DNA of 64,000 nucleotides from the NCBI GenBank assembly GCA_019636375.1, contig JAHBXS010000002.1:62001-126000 (forward strand), given 5' to 3'. The position numbers were made by a program, and so were the translations under genes. The notes under the pieces were generated by a model that was given only the letters and a program-made list of their open reading frames with translations, was not told the origin of the DNA and searched no databases. Source of the stretch: Pirellulaceae bacterium (GTDB taxonomy: Bacteria > Planctomycetota > Planctomycetia > Pirellulales > Pirellulaceae). Of this stretch, positions 56,612-64,000 are shown piece by piece; the stretch's first letter is position 1; the number at the start of each line of letters is the position of its first letter.

Positions 56612-56762
56612 CGCTTTTCAACAACGACCCCAAATACAGCCACCTCAAGTCGTCGTGATCACCAGGGACCGCCGACGTGCTTATCAGTTTAACAGAATTC
56701 GTGTCAGAGCGACTCAGTGAAACTCACTTTCCCGTACTGTTTTTTCTGTGAAAATCGTCTTC

Positions 56763-58151
56763 TTAAAAAGCCAACTGGAACTGAGTTCGCATCAGCCAAC
56801 CGCTGTCTCCCGGGAGGACATCCAAACGCCGACTGTTGAGTGGCATCCCGTTAATTCGGGCAAAATCGAACACCAACTTGGTGTTGTGGCCACGCAGATA
56901 CCAGGCAAAACCTGCTCCCACTTCGTCGGTACTTTGGTATTCTAAGCCTAGAGTACCAGAATTGCCGACGATCCGAGACCAACGCCCCAGCAATTCCAAT
57001 TTCTCGCGAACCACAAATCTCCCAAACTGGAGATTGAATCCATGATCTAACAGATTGGGAACATCGGCACCCTGGAAGTTGCCGATATAGCGCCAGTAAT
57101 ATTCGTAAATGATCGCATTTCCTAAATATTTGCCATGAGCGTCAACGGTAAACAATCCGACATCGTAGGAGTTGATAGGGTCTGGGAGTAACAAGAGCAA
57201 ATCTGATAGCCGTTGGCCGCTATCCACAACTCGTTGATGCTGAAACTCGCGAGCTCCCTGGGCATCAATCCTCGTTCCTGCGATGCCAGCACCCAAGCGA
57301 AGCGCCGGAAGAGTGTGCCAACTTAAATCGGGCTCGCCATCATTCCCGAATTCCGAAAACAGGTCGGTCGCTATCCTTGCCGACCAGGCAAAATTTTGAT
57401 CCAAGTCCGAATCCACAATGTTGGTTTCGGCACCCGTCGCAAACCCATTGAATAAAGCGGCCTCCCATAACACTGGCGCTGCGAGTTTTTCAATGCGACC
57501 AAACATCCCAACACCGATACTGCGATTGACATCAAAAAACAGGTTAGTGGTAGAACGCTCAGTGAATTGAAAACGTCTTCCAGATTCTTCTCGAGAACGA
57601 CTAAAGGGCACCTTCCATTTACCGGCCTTTATCCCAAATGCGCCCTCTTCCCAACCAAATCTATCTTCGCCAATTTGATAGGTTACATAATAGTCCAAAA
57701 AGGTCGCTTCATTTGCCTGGTCGCTATTGCCATCAAGCTGGAAAAAATAGCCCAACCCCGGTGTAAAAACATGGCCGGAGAACTGTAATCTGAGTCGTTC
57801 GAAGGAATTGAGTCGCAGGTCGTTGTTCAGCGTTGTCGAATCGAAAATCGTGTTCCGTAACTGCAACCAGCTGTTGACTCGCATGAGAAATGGGAACTCT
57901 GCCGTTGCGGGCTGATCCTGACCATGATTGGCGATGACAAATCCACGATCGTAACCTGCGAAAAATCTTGGTAATTCCGAAGATTGGTCGAACGGTGCAG
58001 GAACCGTTCCCTCTGCTGAGAATCCAGCGGGCAAATCTTGCCAAGCGTAACCTACCGTTCCAGGAAGAACACAGACGCATAGCATGAGCAAAAATACCCA
58101 TCGCTGCAAACGACCGTCCTTTTGTTCTATTCGGTTATCGCAGGATACCAT
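56763..58151 (-). CDS. Phosphate-selective porin O/P-like outer-membrane protein
   Basis: A 462-residue protein with an N-terminal signal (cut near GYAWQ) and a beta-barrel of OprO/OprP type: FLMRVNSWLQLRNTIFDS, LNSFERLRLQFSGHVFTPGLGYFFQLDG, EEGAFGIKAGKWKVPFSR, RSTTNLFFDVNRSIGVGMFG and a C-terminal strand ending in Phe (WLMRTQFQLAF), the usual barrel-assembly signal. It lies 150 bases upstream of the sensor kinase on the same strand, so it may be part of the same regulon. Ligand (phosphate or other anions) is inferred only from the family name. An in-frame Met at about residue 24 is an alternative start. Confidence 0.83.
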   Translation of the reverse strand: MVSCDNRIEQKDGRLQRWVFLLMLCVCVLPGTVGYAWQDLPAGFSAEGTVPAPFDQSSELPRFFAGYDRGFVIANHGQDQPATAEFPFLMRVNSWLQLRNTIFDSTTLNNDLRLNSFERLRLQFSGHVFTPGLGYFFQLDGNSDQANEATFLDYYVTYQIGEDRFGWEEGAFGIKAGKWKVPFSRSREESGRRFQFTERSTTNLFFDVNRSIGVGMFGRIEKLAAPVLWEAALFNGFATGAETNIVDSDLDQNFAWSARIATDLFSEFGNDGEPDLSWHTLPALRLGAGIAGTRIDAQGAREFQHQRVVDSGQRLSDLLLLLPDPINSYDVGLFTVDAHGKYLGNAIIYEYYWRYIGNFQGADVPNLLDHGFNLQFGRFVVREKLELLGRWSRIVGNSGTLGLEYQSTDEVGAGFAWYLRGHNTKLVFDFARINGMPLNSRRLDVLPGDSGWLMRTQFQLAF

Positions 58152-58444
58152 AAAAAATCGCAGCTACTTCTCAGTCCAATTTTTCAACGCAGGGCGGAAC
58201 TACAAGACGCATCACGTTGGCGATATACTGAATCAGGCGAGCAAATGCAATCCGAAAAATGGTAGTGCAGCCGATGATAGCAAACCTTCATCGAACCTGA
58301 TTCGTCGTGATTTTAGGCACGAAAATAAAAATTATCGCTTCGCAAGCCGCATTTGTTTCCTTGCTCGTTGAGACTTGTTTTTGCAGAACACGTTCAAAAT
58401 TATCCTCAGATTAAGAAATCAAAAAAACAATAAGCTACTAGCGC
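58152..58444. promoter_or_regulatory. Divergent region between porin and MoxR operon
   Basis: This 293-base AT-rich region separates the divergent porin and moxR genes and must contain both promoters. No gene is visible. No clear Shine-Dalgarno precedes the moxR start. Confidence 0.45.
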
Positions 58445-59404
58445 ATGAGTACTCTCAGTGAAATTCGCGATCTCCAAGCCAACCTCGGCAAATCGATTAT
58501 TGGACAAGAAACGGTTATCGAAAGACTCCTAATTGCTGTTTTGGCCGACGGTCACGTCTTGATGGAGGGGTTGCCCGGCGTGGCCAAGACGCGTTCGATA
58601 AAAACCCTAAGCAACCTCGTCGATAGTGAATTTCGGCGAGTGCAATTCACGCCCGACCTACCGCCATCGGATGTTACCGGATCAGAAATCTACCGCGAGC
58701 AAACGGGCAGCTTCGATTTTCAACCTGGCCCGATTTTTGGCAACTTAGTATTGGCTGATGAAATCAACCGGGCTCCGGCCAAGGTCCAAGCGGCACTGCT
58801 TGAGGCAATGGAGGAGCGTCAGGTGACCGTGGCGGGAAAAACTCATCGACTCCCCGATCTGTTTTTAGTGCTCGCGACCCAAAACCCTATCGAACAAGAA
58901 GGAACTTACCCACTGCCGGAAGCTCAGATGGATCGGTTTCTGTTGTACGTAAACGTCCCTTATCCTCCAGCAGAAAATGAAGCCCAAATATTGCGACTGG
59001 TTCGCGGGGAACGAATCGGCAATGAGAGCGAACCCGCGCCGCGAATTTCGCAAGATGTGATCTTTGCCGCACGACGCGAGGTCAATGCGATCCATGTGGC
59101 TCCCTCGGCAGAGCGCTTTATGGTTGATTTGGTCATTGGGACACGCGAGCCTCAACGCTATGGCGGTGACTTGGCTCGCTGGATTCGACTGGGAGCCAGC
59201 CCCCGGGGAACGTTGGCATTAGATGCGGCCGCTCGCGCCCAGGCTTGGTTGACGGGGCAAGATTTTGTGTCACCCGAAAACATTAGAGCTGTCGCACCCG
59301 CTTGTCTCGCGCACCGTGTGCATCTGACCTACGAAGCTGAAGCGGCCGGCAAGACACGCAGCGAAGTCATTGACGAATTACTTAGAAATGTCACCCCTGT
59401 GTGA
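58445..59404 (+). CDS. MoxR-type AAA+ ATPase
   Basis: A 319-residue AAA+ protein. Walker A is GLPGVAKT (about 41-48), Walker B is LVLADEINRAP, sensor-1 region LATQNPIEQEGTYPLPEAQMDRF is typical of MoxR. The C-terminal lid has GASPRGTLALDAAARAQAWL and a conserved EVIDELL end. MoxR ATPases act as chaperones that insert metals or mature von Willebrand factor A proteins. It begins an operon with DUF58, DUF4381, BatA, BatB-like, BatC and BatD-like genes. The gap to DUF58 is 53 bases. Confidence 0.95.
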   Translation: MSTLSEIRDLQANLGKSIIGQETVIERLLIAVLADGHVLMEGLPGVAKTRSIKTLSNLVDSEFRRVQFTPDLPPSDVTGSEIYREQTGSFDFQPGPIFGNLVLADEINRAPAKVQAALLEAMEERQVTVAGKTHRLPDLFLVLATQNPIEQEGTYPLPEAQMDRFLLYVNVPYPPAENEAQILRLVRGERIGNESEPAPRISQDVIFAARREVNAIHVAPSAERFMVDLVIGTREPQRYGGDLARWIRLGASPRGTLALDAAARAQAWLTGQDFVSPENIRAVAPACLAHRVHLTYEAEAAGKTRSEVIDELLRNVTPV

Positions 59405-59457
59405 TTTGGAACGCCTTATGAATTTCGTCCTGAACAACTAACATTGCGACAACTCCA

Positions 59458-60378
59458 ATGAGTGGTACGATTTCAATTACGCTCGAAGATCTACTGCAAC
59501 TTCGGGCTGATGCGCGTGGATTCACTTTACTGCCGCGCCTACCTGTTGGTTCGCTACTGGCGGGACGGCATCATTCGCGATTGCGAGGGCGGGGATTGAG
59601 CTTTGAAGAACTCCGCCACTATGTTCAGGGCGATGACATTCGGACCATCGATTGGCGTGCGACAGCACGACTTCGTGAACCATACATCCGCGTTTACAAT
59701 GAAGAGCGGGAGCGGCCGGTCCTCCTGGTCGTCGATCAACGAATCACGATGTTCTTTGGAAGTCAGCGAGCCATGAAGTCAGTCGTCGCGGCTGAGTTGA
59801 CTGCGTTGGGAGCATGGCGGACGCTAACGTCAGGGGATCGCGTCGGAGCAATTTTGTTCAACGATTCGGAGATAGTCGATTTGCGCCCTCATCGAAGCCA
59901 GAATCATGTATTGAGAATACTTCATGAAACTGCAAGGCTGAATCGCTTGTTGCCCAACTATTCAGCAAACGGTGGGCCGCTCGACCTCAATACCGCTTTA
60001 GAGGCTGCCCGCCGACGTGCTGTTCACGATTATCTCGTGGTACTCATCAGTGACCTCGATGGGGCCAATCAAGACACACAGCGTTTGGCGACGCAAATTG
60101 CTGCCCATAATGACATGCTGGTATTGGCGGTCTATGATCCTTTGGGTGCCCAACTACAGACGATTCCGGGTATGGTGGCGGATGATCGCGGCAAGCGAAT
60201 TAGCTTGACCGATCAAAATACTTTTGCGGTGAACTTTCAGCGGGCCTTTGCGGAACTGGTGCAGCATTGGCGGACGATTTTCCGAGCACTGCGCATTCCA
60301 GTTCTGCCGATCACGACCAGTGAGCCCGTTCCCGAACAGGTGCGAGCATTGTTTGGTGGAGGCACCGTGAATAAGTGA
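59458..60378 (+). CDS. DUF58 domain protein
   Basis: A 306-residue cytoplasmic protein with the family box GRGLSFEELRHYVQGDDIRTIDWRATARLREPYIRVY (about 43-80), followed by a von Willebrand factor A-like fold (VLLVVDQRITMFFGS, where the MIDAS DxSxS is not conserved). The C-terminal part (LVVLISDLDG, MLVLAVYDPLGAQL) is also typical. DUF58 proteins are always near MoxR; they may be its client. It ends 4 bases into the next gene. Confidence 0.92.
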   Translation: MSGTISITLEDLLQLRADARGFTLLPRLPVGSLLAGRHHSRLRGRGLSFEELRHYVQGDDIRTIDWRATARLREPYIRVYNEERERPVLLVVDQRITMFFGSQRAMKSVVAAELTALGAWRTLTSGDRVGAILFNDSEIVDLRPHRSQNHVLRILHETARLNRLLPNYSANGGPLDLNTALEAARRRAVHDYLVVLISDLDGANQDTQRLATQIAAHNDMLVLAVYDPLGAQLQTIPGMVADDRGKRISLTDQNTFAVNFQRAFAELVQHWRTIFRALRIPVLPITTSEPVPEQVRALFGGGTVNK

Positions 60379-60869
60379 TGACAAGACCGACCACAACGCA
60401 AGACCAAGCAACAAGCTTGGATCGCTTGCACGACATTCTACTGCCTGCTGAAGTTAACTGGTGGCCCGTAGCACCCGGTTGGTACGGCTTGTTAGTTATA
60501 CTGACGGCCTTTGGATTGCTCGTTGGCCTCCGGTACATGGCAAGTTATCGCAAGAATGCCTACCGTCGCGGTGCATTGCGGGAACTTCAGTCCCTAAATG
60601 ATCCCACAACGATTGCCGAGTTACTTCGTCGCACTGCTCTAGCCATACATCCTCGACCGGCAATTGCGAAACTCTCGGGTCAGGATTGGGTCGATTGGCT
60701 TGAATCTCAATGCCCTGAAAAAATGCCTGATTCAATTAAAGGAGACCTCATCAACGGAGCCTATCGAAACACAGGCACATCATCAGATATCAAACCACTG
60801 AAGCTCTACGCCGCTCAATGGATTGCACAGCACCAACCAACTTCAAAACTCGGAGGAGCGCGAACTTGA
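60375..60869 (+). CDS. DUF4381 membrane protein
   Basis: A 164-residue protein with one membrane helix (about 36-54), preceded by LHDILLPAEVNWWPVAPGWYGL, the DUF4381 signature (LHDIxLPxxIxWWPxAPGW). The C-terminal two thirds (ALRELQSL, TIAELLRRTALAIHPRPAIAKLSGQDWVDWL) are cytoplasmic and conserved. It overlaps DUF58 by 4 bases and the BatA gene by 4 bases, so translation is coupled. Function unknown; always with MoxR/Bat genes. Confidence 0.9.
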   Translation: MMTRPTTTQDQATSLDRLHDILLPAEVNWWPVAPGWYGLLVILTAFGLLVGLRYMASYRKNAYRRGALRELQSLNDPTTIAELLRRTALAIHPRPAIAKLSGQDWVDWLESQCPEKMPDSIKGDLINGAYRNTGTSSDIKPLKLYAAQWIAQHQPTSKLGGART

Positions 60870-61903
60870 TTTCGATCTCCTATCCTTGGTTGTTCATGCT
60901 TTTGCCATTGCCTTGGTTGTTGTTAGCAACGATCCCGCCAAAGCAGATTGACGAAGCTGCAGTGCGAGTTCCGTTTGGCGATCGGATCCGCTCTGCCTTG
61001 CGAGGTTCAGGACATCGGGGAGCAAAGAAGACGTCACGGCCCTTTTATTTAGTCTTAGGAGTGATCTGGGTGCTATTCTTACTCGCCCTGGTGCGTCCCC
61101 AGTGGATTGAACCACCCGAAATCCGGAATCTACCCATGCGTGATCTACTTTTGTTGGTGGACTTGTCTGGCTCGATGCAACAAGAAGATTTCACAAGCGA
61201 AACAGGCGAGCGGGTCGATCGTTTAACGGCCGTTAAACAAGTGCTAGGAGATTTCCTTGAACGCCGAGATGGAGATCGCGTCGGCTTGGTTGTCTTTGGT
61301 GACGCACCGTACCTTCAGGCTCCATTTTCTGAAGACCTCCAACTTTCGCGTCAACTATTGGAAGAAACGGCGATTGGAATGGCCGGGCCTCGGACAGCCT
61401 TTGGAGATGCGATCGGTTTAGGCATTTCCTTGTTCGACGCTAGTGATGCACCTGCCAAAACGATGATTGCTCTGACTGATGGTAACGATACGGCCAGCCA
61501 AGTCCCCCCAACTGAGGCTTCGAGAGTAGCTCGCAAACGTGGAATTCGAGTCCATACGGTTGCCATCGGGGACCCAACGACCGTCGGCGAGGAAAAACTG
61601 GACGAAGTAACTTTGCGGGAGGTGGCTCAGATCACAGGAGGCTCGTATTTTTTCGGTGCGGATCGTGCTGAGCTCGCCGGAATCTATGCTGAGCTGGATC
61701 GAATTGAAACGCGTCAGGTCAGTGTGGTGAGCCATCGTGCTCGGCGAGAAATTTACTATTGGCCCCTTTTGGCGGCATTTGCAGTATGGTTAGTGAGAGA
61801 TTTTTGGGTAAGCCGCCGAGCTGCCCAAGTCTTGCATGTCACGATGGTAAAGCCGTCAGTAAGAGCCAATCCGATCACTGGGGAGTTGCAGGTGAAATCG
61901 TGA
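60866..61903 (+). CDS. batA: von Willebrand factor A membrane protein (BatA-like)
   Basis: A 345-residue protein with two N-terminal membrane helices (about 4-20 and 58-76), a central VWA domain (about 88-290) and a C-terminal helix (about 298-315). The MIDAS motif is complete: LLVDLSGSMQQ, with the Thr and Asp in AGPRTAFGDAIG and MIALTDGND. VWA domains bind metal and partner proteins. Translation starts at TTG 60866, with GGAGGAG about 8 bases upstream; TTG overlaps the TGA stop of DUF4381 (TTGA). The long frame from 60818 lacks a start signal. Confidence 0.9.
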   Translation: MISISYPWLFMLLPLPWLLLATIPPKQIDEAAVRVPFGDRIRSALRGSGHRGAKKTSRPFYLVLGVIWVLFLLALVRPQWIEPPEIRNLPMRDLLLLVDLSGSMQQEDFTSETGERVDRLTAVKQVLGDFLERRDGDRVGLVVFGDAPYLQAPFSEDLQLSRQLLEETAIGMAGPRTAFGDAIGLGISLFDASDAPAKTMIALTDGNDTASQVPPTEASRVARKRGIRVHTVAIGDPTTVGEEKLDEVTLREVAQITGGSYFFGADRAELAGIYAELDRIETRQVSVVSHRARREIYYWPLLAAFAVWLVRDFWVSRRAAQVLHVTMVKPSVRANPITGELQVKS

Positions 61904-62016
61904 AATGCGATCATTTTTTCGCCCTATCAACTCGGCCCAACGTCAGAGCCGAACGCCACGTTTTCCAATTTGTTTTGCACAGCCTTGTGATATTGGTTTA
62001 TGGAAATTAAGGAGCA

Positions 62017-62949
62017 ATGATGCTGGATTTAGTTAAAAACTTCCACTTCATTCGTCCTTTGGGATTGTTGCTAATACCTGCGGCAATGATGGTTTGGTGG
62101 TATTGGTTTCGCCACTGCGATCCGTTGCGCGGCTGGCGTGCTCAAATGGACCAAGCGTTGCTGGATGCGCTAATTGTGGGCCGCGAATCTCTCGGGAAAA
62201 AACGTGGCCTGGCGACTCTGTTCGCATGGACTATTGCAGCAATTGCGATCGCAGGCCCAACCTGGAAACTCGAGCCTAGTCCTTTTGCTGAGGACGCGGC
62301 ACCGCTTATTATCTTGCTAAAAGCTGATATGGGAAGTCCCGCTCAGCCGCAGAACCCGTCAACGATTGAACGAGCACGGCTCAAGATCGCCGATTTGGCT
62401 GAAGAGCGAAAGGGGCAAGCTCTGGGATTGATCGCTTATGCTGGCTCCGCCCACTTGGTCCTGCCACCAACCAAAGATACCCAGGCAGTGTTTTTGATGG
62501 CAGCAGAAATTGGTCCAGACGTAATGCCCCTTCCTGGAGATCGCCTTGATTTGGCTTTGTCCGACGCCAAACGCCTCCTCGACAAATCGGATCAAGTGGG
62601 CACGATCTTGATAATGGCGGATACTATTGGTTGTGATTTGAAACTCCTAGAAAACTGGCGAAAGGGCAATTCGCTCGCGGTTCAGATCTTGTCCATCCAA
62701 GCACCGTCGGCGAGCATGGCCCCATCGATTCGGGCCGCCGGTCAACTTCTCAAAGCCCCCGTCGAAATCTGGGATACCGAGGGGAACGATCTAACTGCAA
62801 TTATTCGTCGTGCAGGAAGCATCACGAGATTTCAGCGCGGGCGTCAACAAGTAGGGCAGTGGCATGAAGCAGGTTGGTGGTTAGTGCCTCTCGTAGGACT
62901 GGCGATTCTCTTACGCTTCCGACTCGATTCAGGCAGGGCAGGGGGATGA
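62017..62949 (+). CDS. BatB-like protein with degenerate metal site
   Basis: A 310-residue protein with the same layout as BatA: two N-terminal helices (about 14-30 and 64-81), a VWA-like domain (95-285) and a C-terminal helix (about 290-303). The MIDAS motif is lost: where BatA has VDLSGSM this has KADMGSP at 102-108. Other family segments remain (KGQALGLIAYAGSAHLVLPPTKD, MPLPGDRLDLALSDAKRLL). It is therefore likely a structural partner of BatA instead of a metal-dependent adhesive domain. GGAG lies shortly before the start. The stop overlaps the next start (ATGA). Confidence 0.83.
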   Translation: MMLDLVKNFHFIRPLGLLLIPAAMMVWWYWFRHCDPLRGWRAQMDQALLDALIVGRESLGKKRGLATLFAWTIAAIAIAGPTWKLEPSPFAEDAAPLIILLKADMGSPAQPQNPSTIERARLKIADLAEERKGQALGLIAYAGSAHLVLPPTKDTQAVFLMAAEIGPDVMPLPGDRLDLALSDAKRLLDKSDQVGTILIMADTIGCDLKLLENWRKGNSLAVQILSIQAPSASMAPSIRAAGQLLKAPVEIWDTEGNDLTAIIRRAGSITRFQRGRQQVGQWHEAGWWLVPLVGLAILLRFRLDSGRAGG

Positions 62950-63650
62950 CAACCTTTAAATCAAATCAGAATCAAAATGAATCTCGCTCAAGCAGCCAAG
63001 AGTCTCGCATTGGTGAACAACTCAAATTGTTTTTATTGGTGACGATTGGGGTGGCCACCGTCTTTTTGTCGATCTTTGGAATTCGTATGGGCTGGACCGA
63101 GTTATGGCTGACCCCCGACCAGCTAGGACAGAGACTGTACCGAAAGGGGCAATACACGGAGGCCGCAAAGTCGTTTCGCGACGTGAATTGGCAAGGCGTT
63201 GCTTGGTATCGCGCTGGGGAATTTGAACGGGCGGCTCAAACATTGGGAAATCTCGATACACCTTCGGCACATTTCAATACCGGAAATGCCTGGCTAATGT
63301 TGGGAAAGTACCAAGTTGCTGCGGACTGCTACGCACGAGCAATTGCCCAGCAGCCAAACTGGCTAGAAGCAATTGAAAATAGGGACTTAGCACTCGCACG
63401 AGCCAAACTTATCGAACGCACCGGTGCTGATTTGGGTGACCAACAAATTGGAGCCGACAAGGTCGTTTTTGACAAAGACGCGAAAAACGAGGGCCAAGAA
63501 ACCGAAGTTGAAGGTACACAACCCTTACCCGACGCGGCGATTCAAGAACTTTGGCTTCGCCGTGTACAAACCCGACCTGCAGATTTCCTGCGCTCCAAGT
63601 TCTCCCATCAGCAAACACTTCGCCAATACTCTGGAGAATCGCCCGAATGA
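62946..63650 (+). CDS. batC: TPR membrane protein (BatC-like)
   Basis: A 234-residue protein with one membrane helix (about 30-48) followed by tetratricopeptide repeats: LGQRLYRKGQYTEAAKSFRDV, GVAWYRAGEFERAAQTLG and NTGNAWLMLGKYQVAADCYARAIAQQPNW. The C-terminal region is acidic and probably flexible, ending RPADFLRSKFSHQ, a motif common in BatC/BatE proteins (RPxxFLRxKF). It overlaps the previous stop and the following start, which indicates a coupled operon. Its TPRs would bring the VWA proteins together. Confidence 0.88.
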   Translation: MTTFKSNQNQNESRSSSQESRIGEQLKLFLLVTIGVATVFLSIFGIRMGWTELWLTPDQLGQRLYRKGQYTEAAKSFRDVNWQGVAWYRAGEFERAAQTLGNLDTPSAHFNTGNAWLMLGKYQVAADCYARAIAQQPNWLEAIENRDLALARAKLIERTGADLGDQQIGADKVVFDKDAKNEGQETEVEGTQPLPDAAIQELWLRRVQTRPADFLRSKFSHQQTLRQYSGESPE

Positions 63651-64000
63651 AAAAAATCCTTCCCGGATTTACGCGTTTGTTCAGCCGAGGTGAAGCGTGT
63701 CAAGCCGAATGCCGTCGCTTTTGGCCTGCTTATTGCGTCTGGTTTTACACTTTGATTTTCACCTGGCAGGCATGCTTCGCGGACGATCCGCAGATTTCCA
63801 TAAAACTTCCAAATGCCGAGGGATGGACTGGGGAACGGATTCCCGTCTTGGTCGAATTGGCCATTCGAGGAACTTTTGCCGGAGCCACCAGTTTCGATAT
63901 TCCAGAAGTGCCTGGGAGTTTGTTAATCAAAATTGGCAATCCTGTCATTAGCTCGCGGGAAGTCGATGGTGAAACTTGGTTTATACAAACTCATGAATTC
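63647..64000 (+). CDS. BatD-like membrane protein, N-terminal part (truncated by window edge)
   Basis: Start ATG at 63647 overlaps the BatC stop (ATGA). The visible 118 codons give MKKILPGFTRLF, a hydrophobic signal segment (about 27-45, WPAYCVWFYTLIFTWQACFA), and then the periplasmic part DDPQISIKLPNAEGWTGERIPVLVELAIRG, followed by FDIPEVPGSLLI. A beta-sandwich-like start after a signal peptide is expected of BatD, the large periplasmic partner of BatA/B. The call rests mainly on position; the gene continues past the end of the window. Confidence 0.72.
   Translation, partial: MKKILPGFTRLFSRGEACQAECRRFWPAYCVWFYTLIFTWQACFADDPQISIKLPNAEGWTGERIPVLVELAIRGTFAGATSFDIPEVPGSLLIKIGNPVISSREVDGETWFIQTHEF

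Overview
The window looks like a chromosomal segment of a planctomycete, probably Pirellulales-like. This is an inference from gene content: four secreted sulfatases in 64 kb, DUF1254/DUF1214 proteins, an Arc/SPFH pair, EF-P with a divergent EpmB-type aminomutase, a hotdog/ACP/ketosynthase cluster, a MoxR-DUF58-Bat operon, and many short palindromic repeats. I saw no rRNA, tRNA or CRISPR array.

Region 1 (1-13.4 kb) is mostly housekeeping. It holds the 3' end of tilS, an Arc-like regulator with an SPFH protein, and a two-gene unit of a beta-CASP metallo-beta-lactamase nuclease and a penicillin-acylase-type amidase. The amidase gene is interrupted by a group II intron of about 2.0 kb that carries a reverse transcriptase. 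Then come efp and epmB (divergent) and a FabZ / ACP / FabZ-like / FabF-like cluster.

Region 2 (13.6-25.2 kb) starts with an AT-richer insertion encoding an 821-residue NACHT-type NTPase with a possible N-terminal nuclease domain, a candidate single-gene defence system. It continues with a D-threonine-aldolase-like PLP enzyme, metG, an alpha/beta hydrolase, an uncharacterised 569-residue protein coupled to a family 2 glycosyltransferase, a Nif3-like protein, and an uncharacterised protein that has a paralogue at 49-50 kb.

Region 3 (25.2-48 kb) is accessory. On the minus strand lies a symmetric cassette DUF1254 - sulfatase - sulfatase - DUF1254, followed by an orphan response regulator with Glu at the phospho-Asp site, an AraC-type regulator and an OprB-like porin. 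Four of these genes are broken: two by frameshift and two by a single in-frame stop. The region therefore looks like a catabolic locus in decay, or one needing recoding. Further on are two closely related sulfatases (CTAGR motif), a DUF2252 protein, a complete IS256-family element with an 8-bp target duplication, and a Tat-exported 5'-nucleotidase-like enzyme.

Region 4 (48-64 kb) holds a UPF0114 membrane protein, the second paralogue, a tandem universal stress protein, an HdeD-like membrane protein, and a FadL-like outer-membrane protein. Next comes a two-component system whose kinase senses through an ABC-substrate-binding-like domain, then a phosphate-porin-like protein. The window ends in a tightly coupled MoxR / DUF58 / DUF4381 / BatA / BatB-like / BatC / BatD-like operon that runs off the edge.
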